Origin: Pseudoalteromonas luteoviolacea H33-S
GTDB taxonomy: Bacteria > Pseudomonadota > Gammaproteobacteria > Enterobacterales > Alteromonadaceae
NCBI RefSeq assembly: GCF_001625695.1
Contig: NZ_AUXY01000111.1
Location: forward strand, 62,001 to 126,000
DNA: 64,000 nucleotides
Direction: 5' to 3'
Every line of letters begins with the position of its first letter. Position 1 is the first letter of the stretch. Both the position numbers and the translations under genes were made by a program. Positions 1-10,500 of this stretch are shown in pieces. The notes beneath the pieces were generated by a model that searched no databases, was not told the DNA's origin, and saw nothing but the letters and a program-made list of their open reading frames with translations.

Positions 1-2
1 CT

Positions 3-3000
3 ACCGACACCGCAAGCGTGCGCTATAGCGATTACGCACAGTGGCAACGGGCTTGGTTAAACGACGAGGTGAAAGCTGAGCAGCTCAGTTATTGGCATAG
101 TGCCATTGGTGATGACTTATCTGCGCTGCGTCTGCCAAGCGATATAGCGACGCAGCAAAGTAGCTATCAAGCAGTGACAGAGCAAATTCAGCTAGATGAT
201 GCACTAAAAACAGCCTTGGCTGACTATGCTAGAGTCAACAACACCAGTTTGTTTAATGTCTTGATGACCGCACTGAAAGTGTTGCTCCATCGCTATAGCG
301 GGCAATCAACCATTCGTGTGGGTATGCCGATTGCCAATCGCCATAATGCGGGCACTGAATCCCTGGTTGGCTTCTTTGTGAATACCCAAGTGATCACCAC
401 GCATCTCTCAGGGGAGGTGTTATTGAGTGATGCGCTTGAGCAGGTGAAAACACACTTATTGGGCGCACAAGCGCATCAAGATCTCCCATTTGAGCAACTA
501 TTAGATAGCCTTGATTTAGACCGTGACCTTGAACAGCCGTTGTTCCAAGTGATGATCAACCATCAACGCGTCGATGGGGAAGCGCTGCTTGCACTGCCTC
601 AGTTAGAGGCGAACCCCGTATCTATTGCTGCCAGCGAAGCCCAGTTTGAATTGGTACTGAACTGTTATGAAAACAGCGAAGGGCTCACCAATATTGAGTT
701 TGAATTTGCTAAAGAGCGCTTCAGTCCGGTGCGCCGAGCAGAGCTTGCCCAAGCACTGAATGCGGTATTGACTGCGTTAGTTGATACGCAATCACAGCGC
801 ATTGCCGATCTTGTGCTGCTTCCAGAAGAACAGCAAGCGCAACTGCATGCCTTGAGTCAGGGACAAACACTCACGGCGGCGTCTTTGGTGACGTCGCAAT
901 TAAGTGCGATGGCAAAACAATACCCGCATAATACTGCACTGAAATTTGCCGACACGGCATTGAGCTATCAGCAGATCGCAGCGCAAAGTGATCGTTTGGC
1001 ACATTACCTGTGCGCACAATCTTCTCCGGTTGTGGCGGTGCGTTTTGCCCGTGGCATTGACATGGTGGCTGCAGCCTTAGCTGTGTTGAAGTCCGGTGCG
1101 ACATACGTGCCGATTGACCCAAGTTTGCCTCTTGAACGCCAGCAATACATTGCACAGCAAAGTGGCGCTGGTTTATTACTGAGTGATGATATAGCTAGTG
1201 AATTGAAGGGGGTGCCTACCCATACACTGGATGAGTCTAAGCTCAGCGTGTATCCGACCACGGCTCTCAGCAACACTATTTTACCGCAGCAAACGGCCTA
1301 CATGATTTTCACATCGGGCTCCACAGGGTTACCAAAAGGCGTGGCTGTCTCTCATCAGGCACTGGCAGATCATTGCTATGCCATGCAGCAGTATTATCAC
1401 TATCAAGTCGGCGATCACGCTTTGCTCTTTGCCTCAATGGGCTTTGATGCGGCGCTGGAACAGCTATTAATGCCATTGCTAAGTGGCGCACAATTGAGTG
1501 TGGTTGACCCGAAATCTATGGGCCCAGATGCACTCGTTGAATACGTGGAGGCTGAGCAAGTCACCGTGGTGGACTTACCGCCTGCGTACTTGCGTCATGT
1601 GCCAAAGCTGGACTCAGTGCGTTTATGTATTGTCGGCGGCGAAGGCTGGCATCAAGGTGACTTTAAATTGGCTCAGCAAAGCTTGCCACAAGCACAGTTT
1701 GTTAATGCCTATGGCCCAACCGAAGCCGTGGTGACGCCCACACTGTGGATGGGCGATGCCAAGTCTTCTGTTGATGGTCGTTACGTCCCCATCGGTAAGC
1801 CGGTCGGCAATCGAAACGTATATGTGTTAGATAGCGACTTGAACTTGTTGCCACAGGGGGCTGTGGGTGAGCTGTATATCGGTGGCAGCTGTTTAGCTAC
1901 AGGCTATGTGCAGCAAGCGGATTTAACTGCCGAACGATTTGTGGCGAACCCGTTTAGCGACAATGGCACGCGACTCTATCGCACCGGTGATTTAGTGCGT
2001 TGGAATGCGCAGGCACAGTTGGAATACTTAGGTCGTGTTGACGATCAGATTAAAATTCGTGGCCACCGTATTGAGTTAGGCGAAATTGAAGCGCAGCTCA
2101 GCGCACTCGATGGCGTGGCACAAGCGGTAGTTTTGGTGCAAAGCCAGCAGGAGCAACCTGTGTTAGTGGCATTTGCAGTCAGTGATAAGCTGACTGGCAG
2201 TGCGCTGCAAGTTGCGCTGCGTGATCGCCTACCTGAGTACATGATCCCACAAGCCATTGAAATTGTGACGCAGTTACCGCTCAATCAAAATGGCAAGGTG
2301 GATCGTAAGCGCTTACCAACACTCACACTTGTATCGGAGCAAGGTGCATGTGTGCCGCCACAAGCGGGTCTTGAGCAGCAGATAGCACAGATTTGGCAAT
2401 CACTGTTAAATGCCCCACAAGTGAGTCGACACGACAACTTCTTCGCATTGGGTGGGGACTCCATCAGTGCGCTGCGTTTGGTGCCTAGAATTAACCAATT
2501 AGGTGATTACGGCATTGAGGTAAAAGACATTTTCAATGCGCCTGATTTGGCTGCTTTAGCCCAACTGACTGCGCAGTCTGAGCAGGGAGCAGCGCGTTTA
2601 GCACTGGTACCTGTTGAGCGCACAGAGCTAATGCCAGTGTCAGCGGCCCAGCAAAGCTTGTGGCTGACGGACAGAATGAGTGATGCAGCAGACAAAGCTG
2701 CGTATAACATCGCAGGGGGCGTATCTCTCAGTGGTGAACTAGACATTCAGGCGCTTGAGTTGGCATTTAACCAGTTACTTGCTCGCCATGAGGTGCTGCG
2801 TACTCGCTTTGTGAATGTAGAAGGCGAGCCGCGCAGTGAAGTGCTTGAAAGTGTACACTTTAACATTGCTGTTGAGCAGGTTGAATGTGCGCAAACGGCG
2901 AGGCAAATGCGCCGTGACTTTGAGCAGCAAGGTTTTGATTTAAGTACCGCACCATTGATGCGCGCCAAAGTGCTGCAACTGGGTGCAAATAGCTATCAAT

Positions 3001-3983
3001 TATTGGTCAGTATGCATCACATCGTCAGTGATGGCTGGTCGATTGCCAACTTGGTGCAAGAGCTTGGCGTGTTTTATGCCGAGCAGCTTGGAGACAGTAG
3101 TTTAGTCGAAGCGATGGCGCCGCTAGAGGTGCAATATGCAGATTATGCGCACTGGCAAAATGCCCGTTTAGCTTCCGAAGAGGGGGCTCAAAACCACACA
3201 TTCTGGCAACAACAGCTTGAGGCGGCACCTCAGCTCACCACGTTGCCGCTGCATTTCCCGCGTCCTGACAAACCGAGCAGCCAAGGCGAGCAGGTACGTT
3301 TTGATATTCAAGCTGATACAGCGGCGCAATTGCAAGCATTGAGCGAGGCGCATCAGGTTTCCTTATTTGCCTTGTTAAAAGCCAGCTATATGGCGTTTTT
3401 GAGCCAGCAAACGGGGCAGCAAGACTTAGTGGTTGGCACACCTATGGCAGGTCGAGAAACACTCTCGCTTGAGCCATTAATTGGCTATTTCATTAAGGTG
3501 ATGCCACTGCGCGTAAAAGTCAGTGCAGATGATAGTCTTATCAGTTTGGCAAAGCAGGTTCAGCAGCAATTTTTAGCGGTGCAAGATCACCAGCTGCTGA
3601 CGCTTGAGCGGATCATGCAATTGGTGGATACACCGCGTCAAGCGGGCACCTCGCCAATCTTCCAGCAGTTGTTTGTGATGCAAAATACACCACAGCCACG
3701 CTGGCCTGTTGACGGCATGGAGATCACTGATCTGCCAAGTGGTGAAGTGAGCAGTAAGTTTGACTCAGGCATCTTCATTGAGCCGAGTGAAACTGGGTTC
3801 AGTGGTAATCTGGTATTTAAAACAGATCTCTACCTGAAAGATAAAATGGCGACCTTGGTCACTCAGTGGTTGAGTCTGTTGGATACTTTGGCAGCCCACC
3901 CTGAACAAGCTTTACCTAAACCTAAACGCAGTAGTGGCGCTAAAAAACGCAAGTCTGCTAAGTTTGGTAAATTGAAAAAGTAA
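3..3983 (+). CDS. NRPS, partial: (C)-A-T-C, basic amino acid module
   Basis: The frame is open through the left edge, so the true start lies outside; residues are counted from the GTG at 18. What remains is the back half of a condensation domain ([23 protein letters not shown]), an adenylation domain (about 290-770; FTSGSTGLPKG, NAYGPTE, YRTGDL, NGKVDRKRLP), a carrier domain with LGGDS (Ser about 815), and a second C domain with intact MHHIVSDGWS near 1000. The eight-to-ten pocket residues read D-A-E-D-I-G-A-V-T-K; the acidic E and D suggest a basic substrate, Arg or Lys, and this is inference. The final C domain has odd C5/C6 motifs (GYFIKVMPLR, no HQDLPFE) and ends in a Lys/Arg-rich tail. 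It must serve the next protein, whose own N-terminal C-like domain is degenerate. No epimerase domain is present. Confidence 0.93.
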   Translation, partial: TDTASVRYSDYAQWQRAWLNDEVKAEQLSYWHSAIGDDLSALRLPSDIATQQSSYQAVTEQIQLDDALKTALADYARVNNTSLFNVLMTALKVLLHRYSGQSTIRVGMPIANRHNAGTESLVGFFVNTQVITTHLSGEVLLSDALEQVKTHLLGAQAHQDLPFEQLLDSLDLDRDLEQPLFQVMINHQRVDGEALLALPQLEANPVSIAASEAQFELVLNCYENSEGLTNIEFEFAKERFSPVRRAELAQALNAVLTALVDTQSQRIADLVLLPEEQQAQLHALSQGQTLTAASLVTSQLSAMAKQYPHNTALKFADTALSYQQIAAQSDRLAHYLCAQSSPVVAVRFARGIDMVAAALAVLKSGATYVPIDPSLPLERQQYIAQQSGAGLLLSDDIASELKGVPTHTLDESKLSVYPTTALSNTILPQQTAYMIFTSGSTGLPKGVAVSHQALADHCYAMQQYYHYQVGDHALLFASMGFDAALEQLLMPLLSGAQLSVVDPKSMGPDALVEYVEAEQVTVVDLPPAYLRHVPKLDSVRLCIVGGEGWHQGDFKLAQQSLPQAQFVNAYGPTEAVVTPTLWMGDAKSSVDGRYVPIGKPVGNRNVYVLDSDLNLLPQGAVGELYIGGSCLATGYVQQADLTAERFVANPFSDNGTRLYRTGDLVRWNAQAQLEYLGRVDDQIKIRGHRIELGEIEAQLSALDGVAQAVVLVQSQQEQPVLVAFAVSDKLTGSALQVALRDRLPEYMIPQAIEIVTQLPLNQNGKVDRKRLPTLTLVSEQGACVPPQAGLEQQIAQIWQSLLNAPQVSRHDNFFALGGDSISALRLVPRINQLGDYGIEVKDIFNAPDLAALAQLTAQSEQGAARLALVPVERTELMPVSAAQQSLWLTDRMSDAADKAAYNIAGGVSLSGELDIQALELAFNQLLARHEVLRTRFVNVEGEPRSEVLESVHFNIAVEQVECAQTARQMRRDFEQQGFDLSTAPLMRAKVLQLGANSYQLLVSMHHIVSDGWSIANLVQELGVFYAEQLGDSSLVEAMAPLEVQYADYAHWQNARLASEEGAQNHTFWQQQLEAAPQLTTLPLHFPRPDKPSSQGEQVRFDIQADTAAQLQALSEAHQVSLFALLKASYMAFLSQQTGQQDLVVGTPMAGRETLSLEPLIGYFIKVMPLRVKVSADDSLISLAKQVQQQFLAVQDHQLLTLERIMQLVDTPRQAGTSPIFQQLFVMQNTPQPRWPVDGMEITDLPSGEVSSKFDSGIFIEPSETGFSGNLVFKTDLYLKDKMATLVTQWLSLLDTLAAHPEQALPKPKRSSGAKKRKSAKFGKLKK

Positions 3984-4005
3984 GCTGATTTTTTAACGTT
4001 ACCCC

Positions 4006-4038
4006 AAAGCCAAGGTCGCCATGTGATCTTGGCTTTTT
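4006..4038 (+). terminator. Hairpin terminator after the first NRPS
   Basis: AAAGCCAAG (4006-4014) pairs with CTTGGCTTT (4028-4036), extended by G-T, T-A and C-G to a 12-bp stem with a 7-nt loop, followed by TT. It starts 22 bases after the NRPS stop. The T run is short and partly inside the stem, so termination may be partial; the A-rich left arm means it could work in both directions. Confidence 0.7.
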
Positions 4039-4091
4039 CATTTGCTGGCCAGTGTCTAGGCAAGTAAAGCCAGATTCTTGTGTGTTTTCCT

Positions 4092-4116
4092 TAAAAAAAA
4101 TCCGACCTTGCTCGTC
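4092..4116 (+). promoter_or_regulatory. Candidate PvdS-type promoter, weak (TAAAA-N16-CGTC)
   Basis: TAAAA at 4092-4096 is followed by 16 bases and CGTC at 4113-4116. It differs from the TAAAT box of the other sites in one base and lies about 190 bases before the likely start of the second NRPS, farther than the 43-76 bases seen elsewhere. Its place just after a terminator makes it plausible as the start of a transcript for NRPS 2 to 4. Confidence 0.35.
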
Positions 4117-4305
4117 ATTAAGAGACATCCCTAGCGTGTGGGCAAACAATGCCCAATGCAAGGTGCTGTGAAACGCACAGCTTATGCCAATGTGATTGGC
4201 TGAAAACACCTAGGGTAAGCACATTATTGGTTAATTCATAATGGGCTGTTTGGATGCAACCCTGTGTGCCAAATGGCTCCAACTTTACTGCAAGAGACAT
4301 TTGGC

Positions 4306-7300
4306 ATGATGCAAAAGTATATTGATGCATATCCGCAGGGCCTTGGCCTGAGTGTTCAACAAAAACAACACCTATCAACACATGAAAACAGTACACCTGC
4401 AGTGCACAGTGTATTGGTGCCGATCGCGTCAGATTTAAGCGTGTCAGTGATAAACCAGCGAGCGACAGACATTGCTCAGCAGCAGCTGATTTTGCAGTTT
4501 GCATTTGTGCAAATCGAGGGGCAAGACGAGATCCAACAGATGCCTGCCGAACTTGCTCAATCCGTTTGTGAAGCACTAGACAGTACTGCGGACTTAACGG
4601 CGGTGGAACGCGCCAAGCTTATTCCCGTGACTATAAATGCAGCGCAAGGACACAATATTCAATTAGGTCACTTTGAGGCTCAGCAACAAACCTATTTATT
4701 GGTCCATGCCAATGCGCTGGTCTTAGATATTGCCAGTGTTTATGAATATATTGATGGATTAGTGCATGGCACAGAGTGTGATGATGAGGTGATCCAATAC
4801 CCAGACTTTTTAGCCTGGGTGGCAGAGACAAATTCTGCGCCAGAAGCGGCTCAAGGGGCGGCTTACTGGCAGCAAGTGGGCAGCAAATTACAGCAGCTTG
4901 ATAAGCACTTTCACTTACCTTATCGCAAAGCGCCTGAGGTCAGTGATAGGCAAGCTCAGCAAAGTCAGGCGTGCACTTTGGACTCATCGTTATTGCAGCG
5001 CATTGATAACTTGGCCGAGAAACTTGAATTGGACGCTGATGTCATATTGCAGGCGACGTGGTGGTTATTGCTCGCTAGGATCAGTCAAAATAAGGGCTTT
5101 ATCGCCGGTTGTGGCTACGATGCCAGACAGATCAGCGAAGAGCTTGAGGGTGCACTGGGTGTGTATCAATTGCATTTACCGCTGGCCATTGAAGTAAACC
5201 CCACACACACGCTCAGTGCGTGGTTGACTCAGTTTGACTTCCAAAGTGAGCAGCATGTTGAATGGGCTGAGTCCTTTGCTGGCCTTGCCGAATATGGCAT
5301 AAACACTACGCCGAGCTGTTTGATGCAGGTATGGCATGGTGAGGCGCAGGGTCAGCTGCTGCGTTTAGATGATGGCAGTGAGCTGCATTTAATGTGTGTG
5401 TTGCAAGAAGATGAGGCGGTACTCACACTGCGTCATGATAGTCGAGCTTACAGCGCGGATGCTGTGCAGGCACTGCTTGCGCAATATCAACACTTGTTGA
5501 TGCAATTGGATAACCAGCTTCACACGTCAATCGGTGCATTGTCCATTGCGACGGAGCAAGAGAAACAGCGCCATTTGGGACTTAATCGTCCTGCGACTGA
5601 TGTGCCTTTGCTGTTTGATAAAATGACGCAGTTCGCGCAGCAAAATGATGTATTGGCACTGACCGATGGGCAGCAAAGCCTTGATTACGCAGCATTAGAT
5701 AACCGTTTGCTGCGCATTGCCCAGGTCCTGAAAAATAATGGCGTAGTCAGTAATGACATCGTCACTGTGGCTTTGCCACGCAGTTTTGAGCAAGTTTTGG
5801 TGATTTTAGGAATTCAACGTTTGGGCGCGGCTTATTGCCCTGTTGATCCGGTGTGGCCCGAAGCACGCCAAGCACAGATCATCTCTGCGGCGAGCGCCTC
5901 GTGCCATATTAGCCAGCAAGGCAGTGACCATGCTTTGGGTTTAGCGGCATTACTCAGTGAGGCTGAACAACTGACTACCGTGGACAGCATTGCTTTACCT
6001 AATGCTCAGCAAGCAGCTTATGTGTTGTTTACTTCAGGCTCGACGGGCACCCCCAAAGGTGTGGTGATTGAGCATGGCCAATTGGCCCATTATTGCTTTG
6101 GTTCCAGTGAGGCACTTAACTTGGGGGCTGAGCGTTATGGCTTGACCTCAACCGTGGCGGCGGACATTGGTAATACCTGTTTGTTTAACGCTTTTTATAA
6201 TGGGGGCAGCCTTATCGTCGCGCCTGAGCAAGCGGTGAGAGAAGGGCAGGCCTTTGCGCAATTTGTCACAGCGCATCAGGTTGAGGTGGTGAAAATTGTG
6301 CCTTCACATCTGCAAGCGTTATTGGAAGCTGAGCCCAAAGCACTGCCGCAAAAATTAATTTTGGGTGGAGAGGCGAGTGCGCCGACTTTACTACAAAAAA
6401 TTCATCAACTGAGTCCAAGCACAGAAGTCTTTAATCACTATGGTCCTACTGAGGCGACCGTCGGGGTGTTGTCTCACCAATATCATGACTTAACCAGTTT
6501 TGCTGGCACTGTTGCCAAGTTGAGCAAGGTGTTTGCAGGTACCTCGATTTACATTCTGAACGAGCAAGGCGCGCTTTGTGCCATGGGTGAGCAAGGTGAG
6601 TTACATATTGCGGGCACACAGTTGGCCCGTGGTTATCTTGGTAAAGGGGAACACGAAGGCTTTATTACTGACAGTCCGTGGGCACCACGCCTTTATCCTA
6701 CAGGTGATGTCGCCAGATATATGCCCGATGGCAGCATCAGCTTATCTGGCCGTAAAGATGATCAGGTGCAAATTCGCGGTTTCCGTGTTGAGCCCAATGA
6801 TGTTGCCGCTGCTGTCAGTCGCTGTCTTACTTCGGTAGGCTGTTATGTCACCGCCCATAAAGTGGCTGGTCAAACCGCGTTAGTGGCTTATCTGACAGGA
6901 TTCAGTTATCAAGGTGAGGCAGCTTTGGGCTTATTGACTGGTGATGTGAACCAATACCTTCAAACCAGTTTGCGTGAACAGCTACCTGAAGCCATGGTGC
7001 CACAGTTTTTTGTGGCACTTGAACAGTTGCCGCTGTTGGCGAATGGTAAGGTTGATCGCAGCCAGCTGCCAGACGTTGCAAAATTACAAACCCACCACTA
7101 CGTTGCGCCCAACTCGCAATTAGAAACATGGTTAGCGGATGCGCTGGCAAATATTCTTGAGATTGACAAAGTTAGTTGTGATGCAAGCTTCTTTGACCTT
7201 GGTGGTCATTCACTGGCGGCCATTAAGCTGGTGACGCGCATCAAGCAGCAGCTGCTGATGGATGTTGAGCCAACCTTGGTGTTTGATAATGCCACCATAG

Positions 7301-7440
7301 TGAAATTTGCAGCGGCGTTAAGCGCACAGCATAGCAACCCGCAAAAATTAGAAAAAATCGCCATGACGCAATTAAAGCTGGCAACGTTATCGCCCGAGCA
7401 GCGCAAAGCGCTGCAGCAAAAACTCGGCTTGGGCAGCTAG
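4306..7440 (+). CDS. NRPS: degenerate C-like (interface) domain-A(Asp)-T
   Basis: Start chosen at ATG 4306 because MMQKYIDAYPQG lines up with the start of the paralogue at 13084; an upstream GTG at 4264 is also open. Domains: a condensation-like domain (1 to about 430) in which HHxxxDG reads NALVLDI, so both His are lost while Asp stays; an A domain (about 445-930; [28 protein letters not shown]); and a carrier with LGGHS (Ser about 969). Pocket residues read D-I-T-K-I-G-H-V-G-K, the Asp code with conservative changes. The A8 region ends RVEPNDV where the paralogue has RIELGEV. With no working C domain of its own, it should receive the peptide through the C domain ending the previous protein. 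The C-like domain fits the interface domains described for siderophore beta-hydroxylases. Its Asp is probably hydroxylated by the enzyme fused to the next protein. Confidence 0.9.
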   Translation: MMQKYIDAYPQGLGLSVQQKQHLSTHENSTPAVHSVLVPIASDLSVSVINQRATDIAQQQLILQFAFVQIEGQDEIQQMPAELAQSVCEALDSTADLTAVERAKLIPVTINAAQGHNIQLGHFEAQQQTYLLVHANALVLDIASVYEYIDGLVHGTECDDEVIQYPDFLAWVAETNSAPEAAQGAAYWQQVGSKLQQLDKHFHLPYRKAPEVSDRQAQQSQACTLDSSLLQRIDNLAEKLELDADVILQATWWLLLARISQNKGFIAGCGYDARQISEELEGALGVYQLHLPLAIEVNPTHTLSAWLTQFDFQSEQHVEWAESFAGLAEYGINTTPSCLMQVWHGEAQGQLLRLDDGSELHLMCVLQEDEAVLTLRHDSRAYSADAVQALLAQYQHLLMQLDNQLHTSIGALSIATEQEKQRHLGLNRPATDVPLLFDKMTQFAQQNDVLALTDGQQSLDYAALDNRLLRIAQVLKNNGVVSNDIVTVALPRSFEQVLVILGIQRLGAAYCPVDPVWPEARQAQIISAASASCHISQQGSDHALGLAALLSEAEQLTTVDSIALPNAQQAAYVLFTSGSTGTPKGVVIEHGQLAHYCFGSSEALNLGAERYGLTSTVAADIGNTCLFNAFYNGGSLIVAPEQAVREGQAFAQFVTAHQVEVVKIVPSHLQALLEAEPKALPQKLILGGEASAPTLLQKIHQLSPSTEVFNHYGPTEATVGVLSHQYHDLTSFAGTVAKLSKVFAGTSIYILNEQGALCAMGEQGELHIAGTQLARGYLGKGEHEGFITDSPWAPRLYPTGDVARYMPDGSISLSGRKDDQVQIRGFRVEPNDVAAAVSRCLTSVGCYVTAHKVAGQTALVAYLTGFSYQGEAALGLLTGDVNQYLQTSLREQLPEAMVPQFFVALEQLPLLANGKVDRSQLPDVAKLQTHHYVAPNSQLETWLADALANILEIDKVSCDASFFDLGGHSLAAIKLVTRIKQQLLMDVEPTLVFDNATIVKFAAALSAQHSNPQKLEKIAMTQLKLATLSPEQRKALQQKLGLGS

Positions 7441-7468
7441 TACACGTAATCCATTCAACTTTGTATAT

Positions 7469-7497
7469 GGGAGTCGATGACTCCCTTTTCCTTTTTT
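7469..7497 (+). terminator. Intrinsic terminator between second and third NRPS genes
   Basis: GGGAGTC and GACTCCC form a perfect 7-bp stem around a GAT loop, followed by a T-rich tract to 7497. The next start codon is only 10 bases beyond. As the whole gap is 67 bases and no promoter is evident in it, the hairpin must be read through or act as an attenuator. Confidence 0.85.
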
Positions 7498-7507
7498 CGA
7501 GATACAC

Positions 7508-10500
7508 ATGAACAACGACGATATTCTTGATGTGCTTGCAGATGAACTGGACCTTGAATTACTTGGTGAGCTGCTTGCTGAGCAACCAGAGGCTGACAAC
7601 CAGATCCCAAAACACCCAGACACGTTTGGCAACCTGTCTTTTCAACAGCAAAGGCTGTGGTTACAACAGCAATTAACCCCAGAGTCGATTTCGTACAATG
7701 TTCCCCGTGCCTTTTACATTGAGACGGCATTGGACATCGACAAACTACAAGCAGCGCTGAACGCTTTGGTAAATACCCATCAAGCGCTGGCAACGCGCTT
7801 TAGCAATGACAATACACCAAGGCAGTATTTGGTTGAAGAGGCACAGGTGCCCTTGTCGATATTGACGTTAGATACATCGTTGCAGGCATGCGCAGCGGTT
7901 GATGTGTTGGGCTCGAATATCGTCACTGATTGGTTTGCTCAGCCGTTTGACTTGGGTTGTGCGCCATTAATGCGCGCCGCTTGGATAGCGTACGGCAAAG
8001 GCGGGATTTTACTGTTAGATAACCATCATATTGCCAGTGATGGATGGTCCTTGAATTTAATTTTACGAGATTTAGTGCGGGCCTATTTTGGTGAGCCTCT
8101 CTCACCAACTGGGTTGCGATATTTAGATTACGCCCAGTGGCAACGCGATGCCCTTGCGTCCGAAATGGGACAGCAAGCGTGTTCATATTGGCAAGACTAT
8201 GTGAATTTTGAGCCGCAACACCTTGCACTACCCAAAGCGGAGCAAGCGGGCGATGAGCGCTATGCCGTGGTGACAAAAGCGCCGTTATCTGCCGAGCAAA
8301 CCCATGCACTGAGACAGCTTTCTCAGCAACATAACCTGACGGTTTCATCGTTAACTATGGCGCTGTATCAGATAGTGTTGTCGCGCTTTAGCGACGCACA
8401 GCAATTTTTATTGGGTGTGCCGACGGCTGCCAGAAATCATCCGGATATTAGCGAAATTGTTGGCTTTTTTGTCAATACGCAGCTGTATAAAAATGAGGCA
8501 TTGCCCGAGCGTACCTTGGTGGAGGTTGCCCGAGCGGTACAACAGCATACCCTGACTGTGATTGAGCATCAGCTTATTCCATATGAATGGCTGGCTAGGG
8601 AGCTTGGCTGGCAGCAAATGGGTGAACAAAGCCATTTCCAAGCCATGTACAACTTTTCAGAGTACAAACCCAGCAGTGATGGACCGATGCCACTGCCACT
8701 GACGCCCATTGTGGTCGACAAGTTTGAGGCCAAGTTCCCGCTCTCGTTAGAAGTGATTGAGCAAGCAGATAGCTTATTGATCCAATTTGAAGGCGATCCA
8801 AAATACTATGACATGCCTGTGTTGGAGCGCTTGTTGGCATCCTTTATTGCATTTGCCTCCAAGCTGACCAGCTTGCCAGATGTGGTGCTTGGGAATATGG
8901 TCGCAGACGCGATGCCAGTAAAAGCTGAACCCGTTGCGCCAGCCGCGGATTATTTGTCTTTATTGGCGCAGAATTTTGCCACACATCAGAACCACATTGG
9001 CGTATCTGATCTGCAAGGCACTTCACTGACATATGCCCAGCTTGATACACGCAGTGCGCAATTGGCTAATTATCTATTAGCTGAGGGCTTGCACAGCGAG
9101 CAAAAAGTCGCGGTGATGTACGAACGTGATGTGGATATGCTGGTAGCCATGCTGGCTGTATTACGTGCTGGTGGCGCTTATGTGCCTGTAGACCCTAAGT
9201 TACCGCAATCACGCATTGACTATATCCTCTCGCACAGTGGTACGCAGCTGGTGCTGCACAACCTCTCAGAATCAGTGGCAACAGAGGTTGAACAGTACAA
9301 TACAGCGACGTTATCTTTGCAAGGTTATGCTGATACGGCCCCGGCTATCACTATTCACCCTGCGCAATTGGCGTATGTGATTTATACCTCGGGCTCGACC
9401 GGTAAGCCAAAAGGGGTGGCCATTAGCCATCAAAACCTCAGTAACTTTTTAGCGGCTATGCAGGAAAAATTTGCTTTGCAGCGTGAAGATACGGTGTTGG
9501 CACTGACGTCCTTGTCGTTTGATATTTCAGGCCTAGAGTTACATTTGCCGCTTTATGTGGGAGCGAAGGTATGCATTGCTCAGCAGCAAAATCAGCTCAG
9601 TACCGCCATCTTGGCGGATGTCTCAGTGATACAGGCAACACCAGCGGGATGGCGTGCCTTACTGGCGCAAAACTTAATTGAAAAACCAGTACTGGGCCTG
9701 TGTGGGGGGGAGGCACTCCCCGCTGAGTTGGCAGTCGAGCTACTCGATAAGCAAGTGACTCTTTGGAACATGTATGGACCGACAGAAACCACCATTTGGT
9801 CTTCTTGCCAGCAGGTTGTGACACCCCAAATTCACCTTGGTGAAACCGTGCGCGCGAATCAATTTTATGTTCTGGACAACGCTTTAAACCCCGTGCCAGA
9901 TGGCGTTGCTGGTGAGTTATATATTGCGGGTGATGGCCTCGCTCGTGGCTATTTAAATCGCCCTGAACTCAGTGCCGAGCGTTTTATTGCTAACCCGTTT
10001 TGCCAAGCGGGCAGCCGTTTGTATCGCACCGGAGACTTGGTGAAATACAACCACGCAGGCCAGTTAGAATACTTGGGGCGCACCGATCATCAGGTGAAAA
10101 TCCGTGGTTTTAGAATTGAGCTAGGCGAAATTGAAGCGCACTTTTATCAACAGCCAGCTGTGACTGAAGCCGTGGTAATCGCGGAAGAGTTACCAACCGG
10201 CACGCGTTTGGTGGCCTATGTGGCAGGGCATGGACTTGAAAGCAGTACACTACAAGCACAATTAGCAGCGCAATTGCCACATTACATGGTGCCAAGTGTG
10301 ATCATGGTATTGGATAAATTGCCCCTGAATAACTCAGGTAAAATTGACAGACATGCTTTGCCAAAAGCACATGATGGCCAAAGTGAAGGCTATGTTGAGC
10401 CTGCGAATGAGCAAGAGCAGCAATTGGCCGAAATTTGGCAAACCGTTCTCAAGACCTCACCGATTGGCCGTGAAGATGATTTCTTTACCTTGGGTGGCGA

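Larger units (their letters stand above)
3984..4305. other. 322-base gap between first and second NRPS genes
   Basis: The gap holds a hairpin terminator (4006-4038) and, further on, a weak PvdS-type promoter candidate (4092-4115). No convincing coding sequence is seen. A minus-strand open frame (3958-4209) crosses it but has no recognisable family motif and overlaps the end of the NRPS gene. Gaps this long are unusual inside an NRPS assembly-line operon, so the second gene probably has its own promoter. Confidence 0.5.

Noticed and set aside
3958-4576. Minus-strand open frames of 83 and 152 codons around the gap after the first NRPS.
   Set aside because: They overlap a clear NRPS gene on the other strand, show no family motif or ribosome site, and look like shadows.
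7923-8348. 141-codon minus-strand frame inside the Gly NRPS.
   Set aside because: It runs antisense to well-conserved C-domain motifs; composition is that of a shadow frame.
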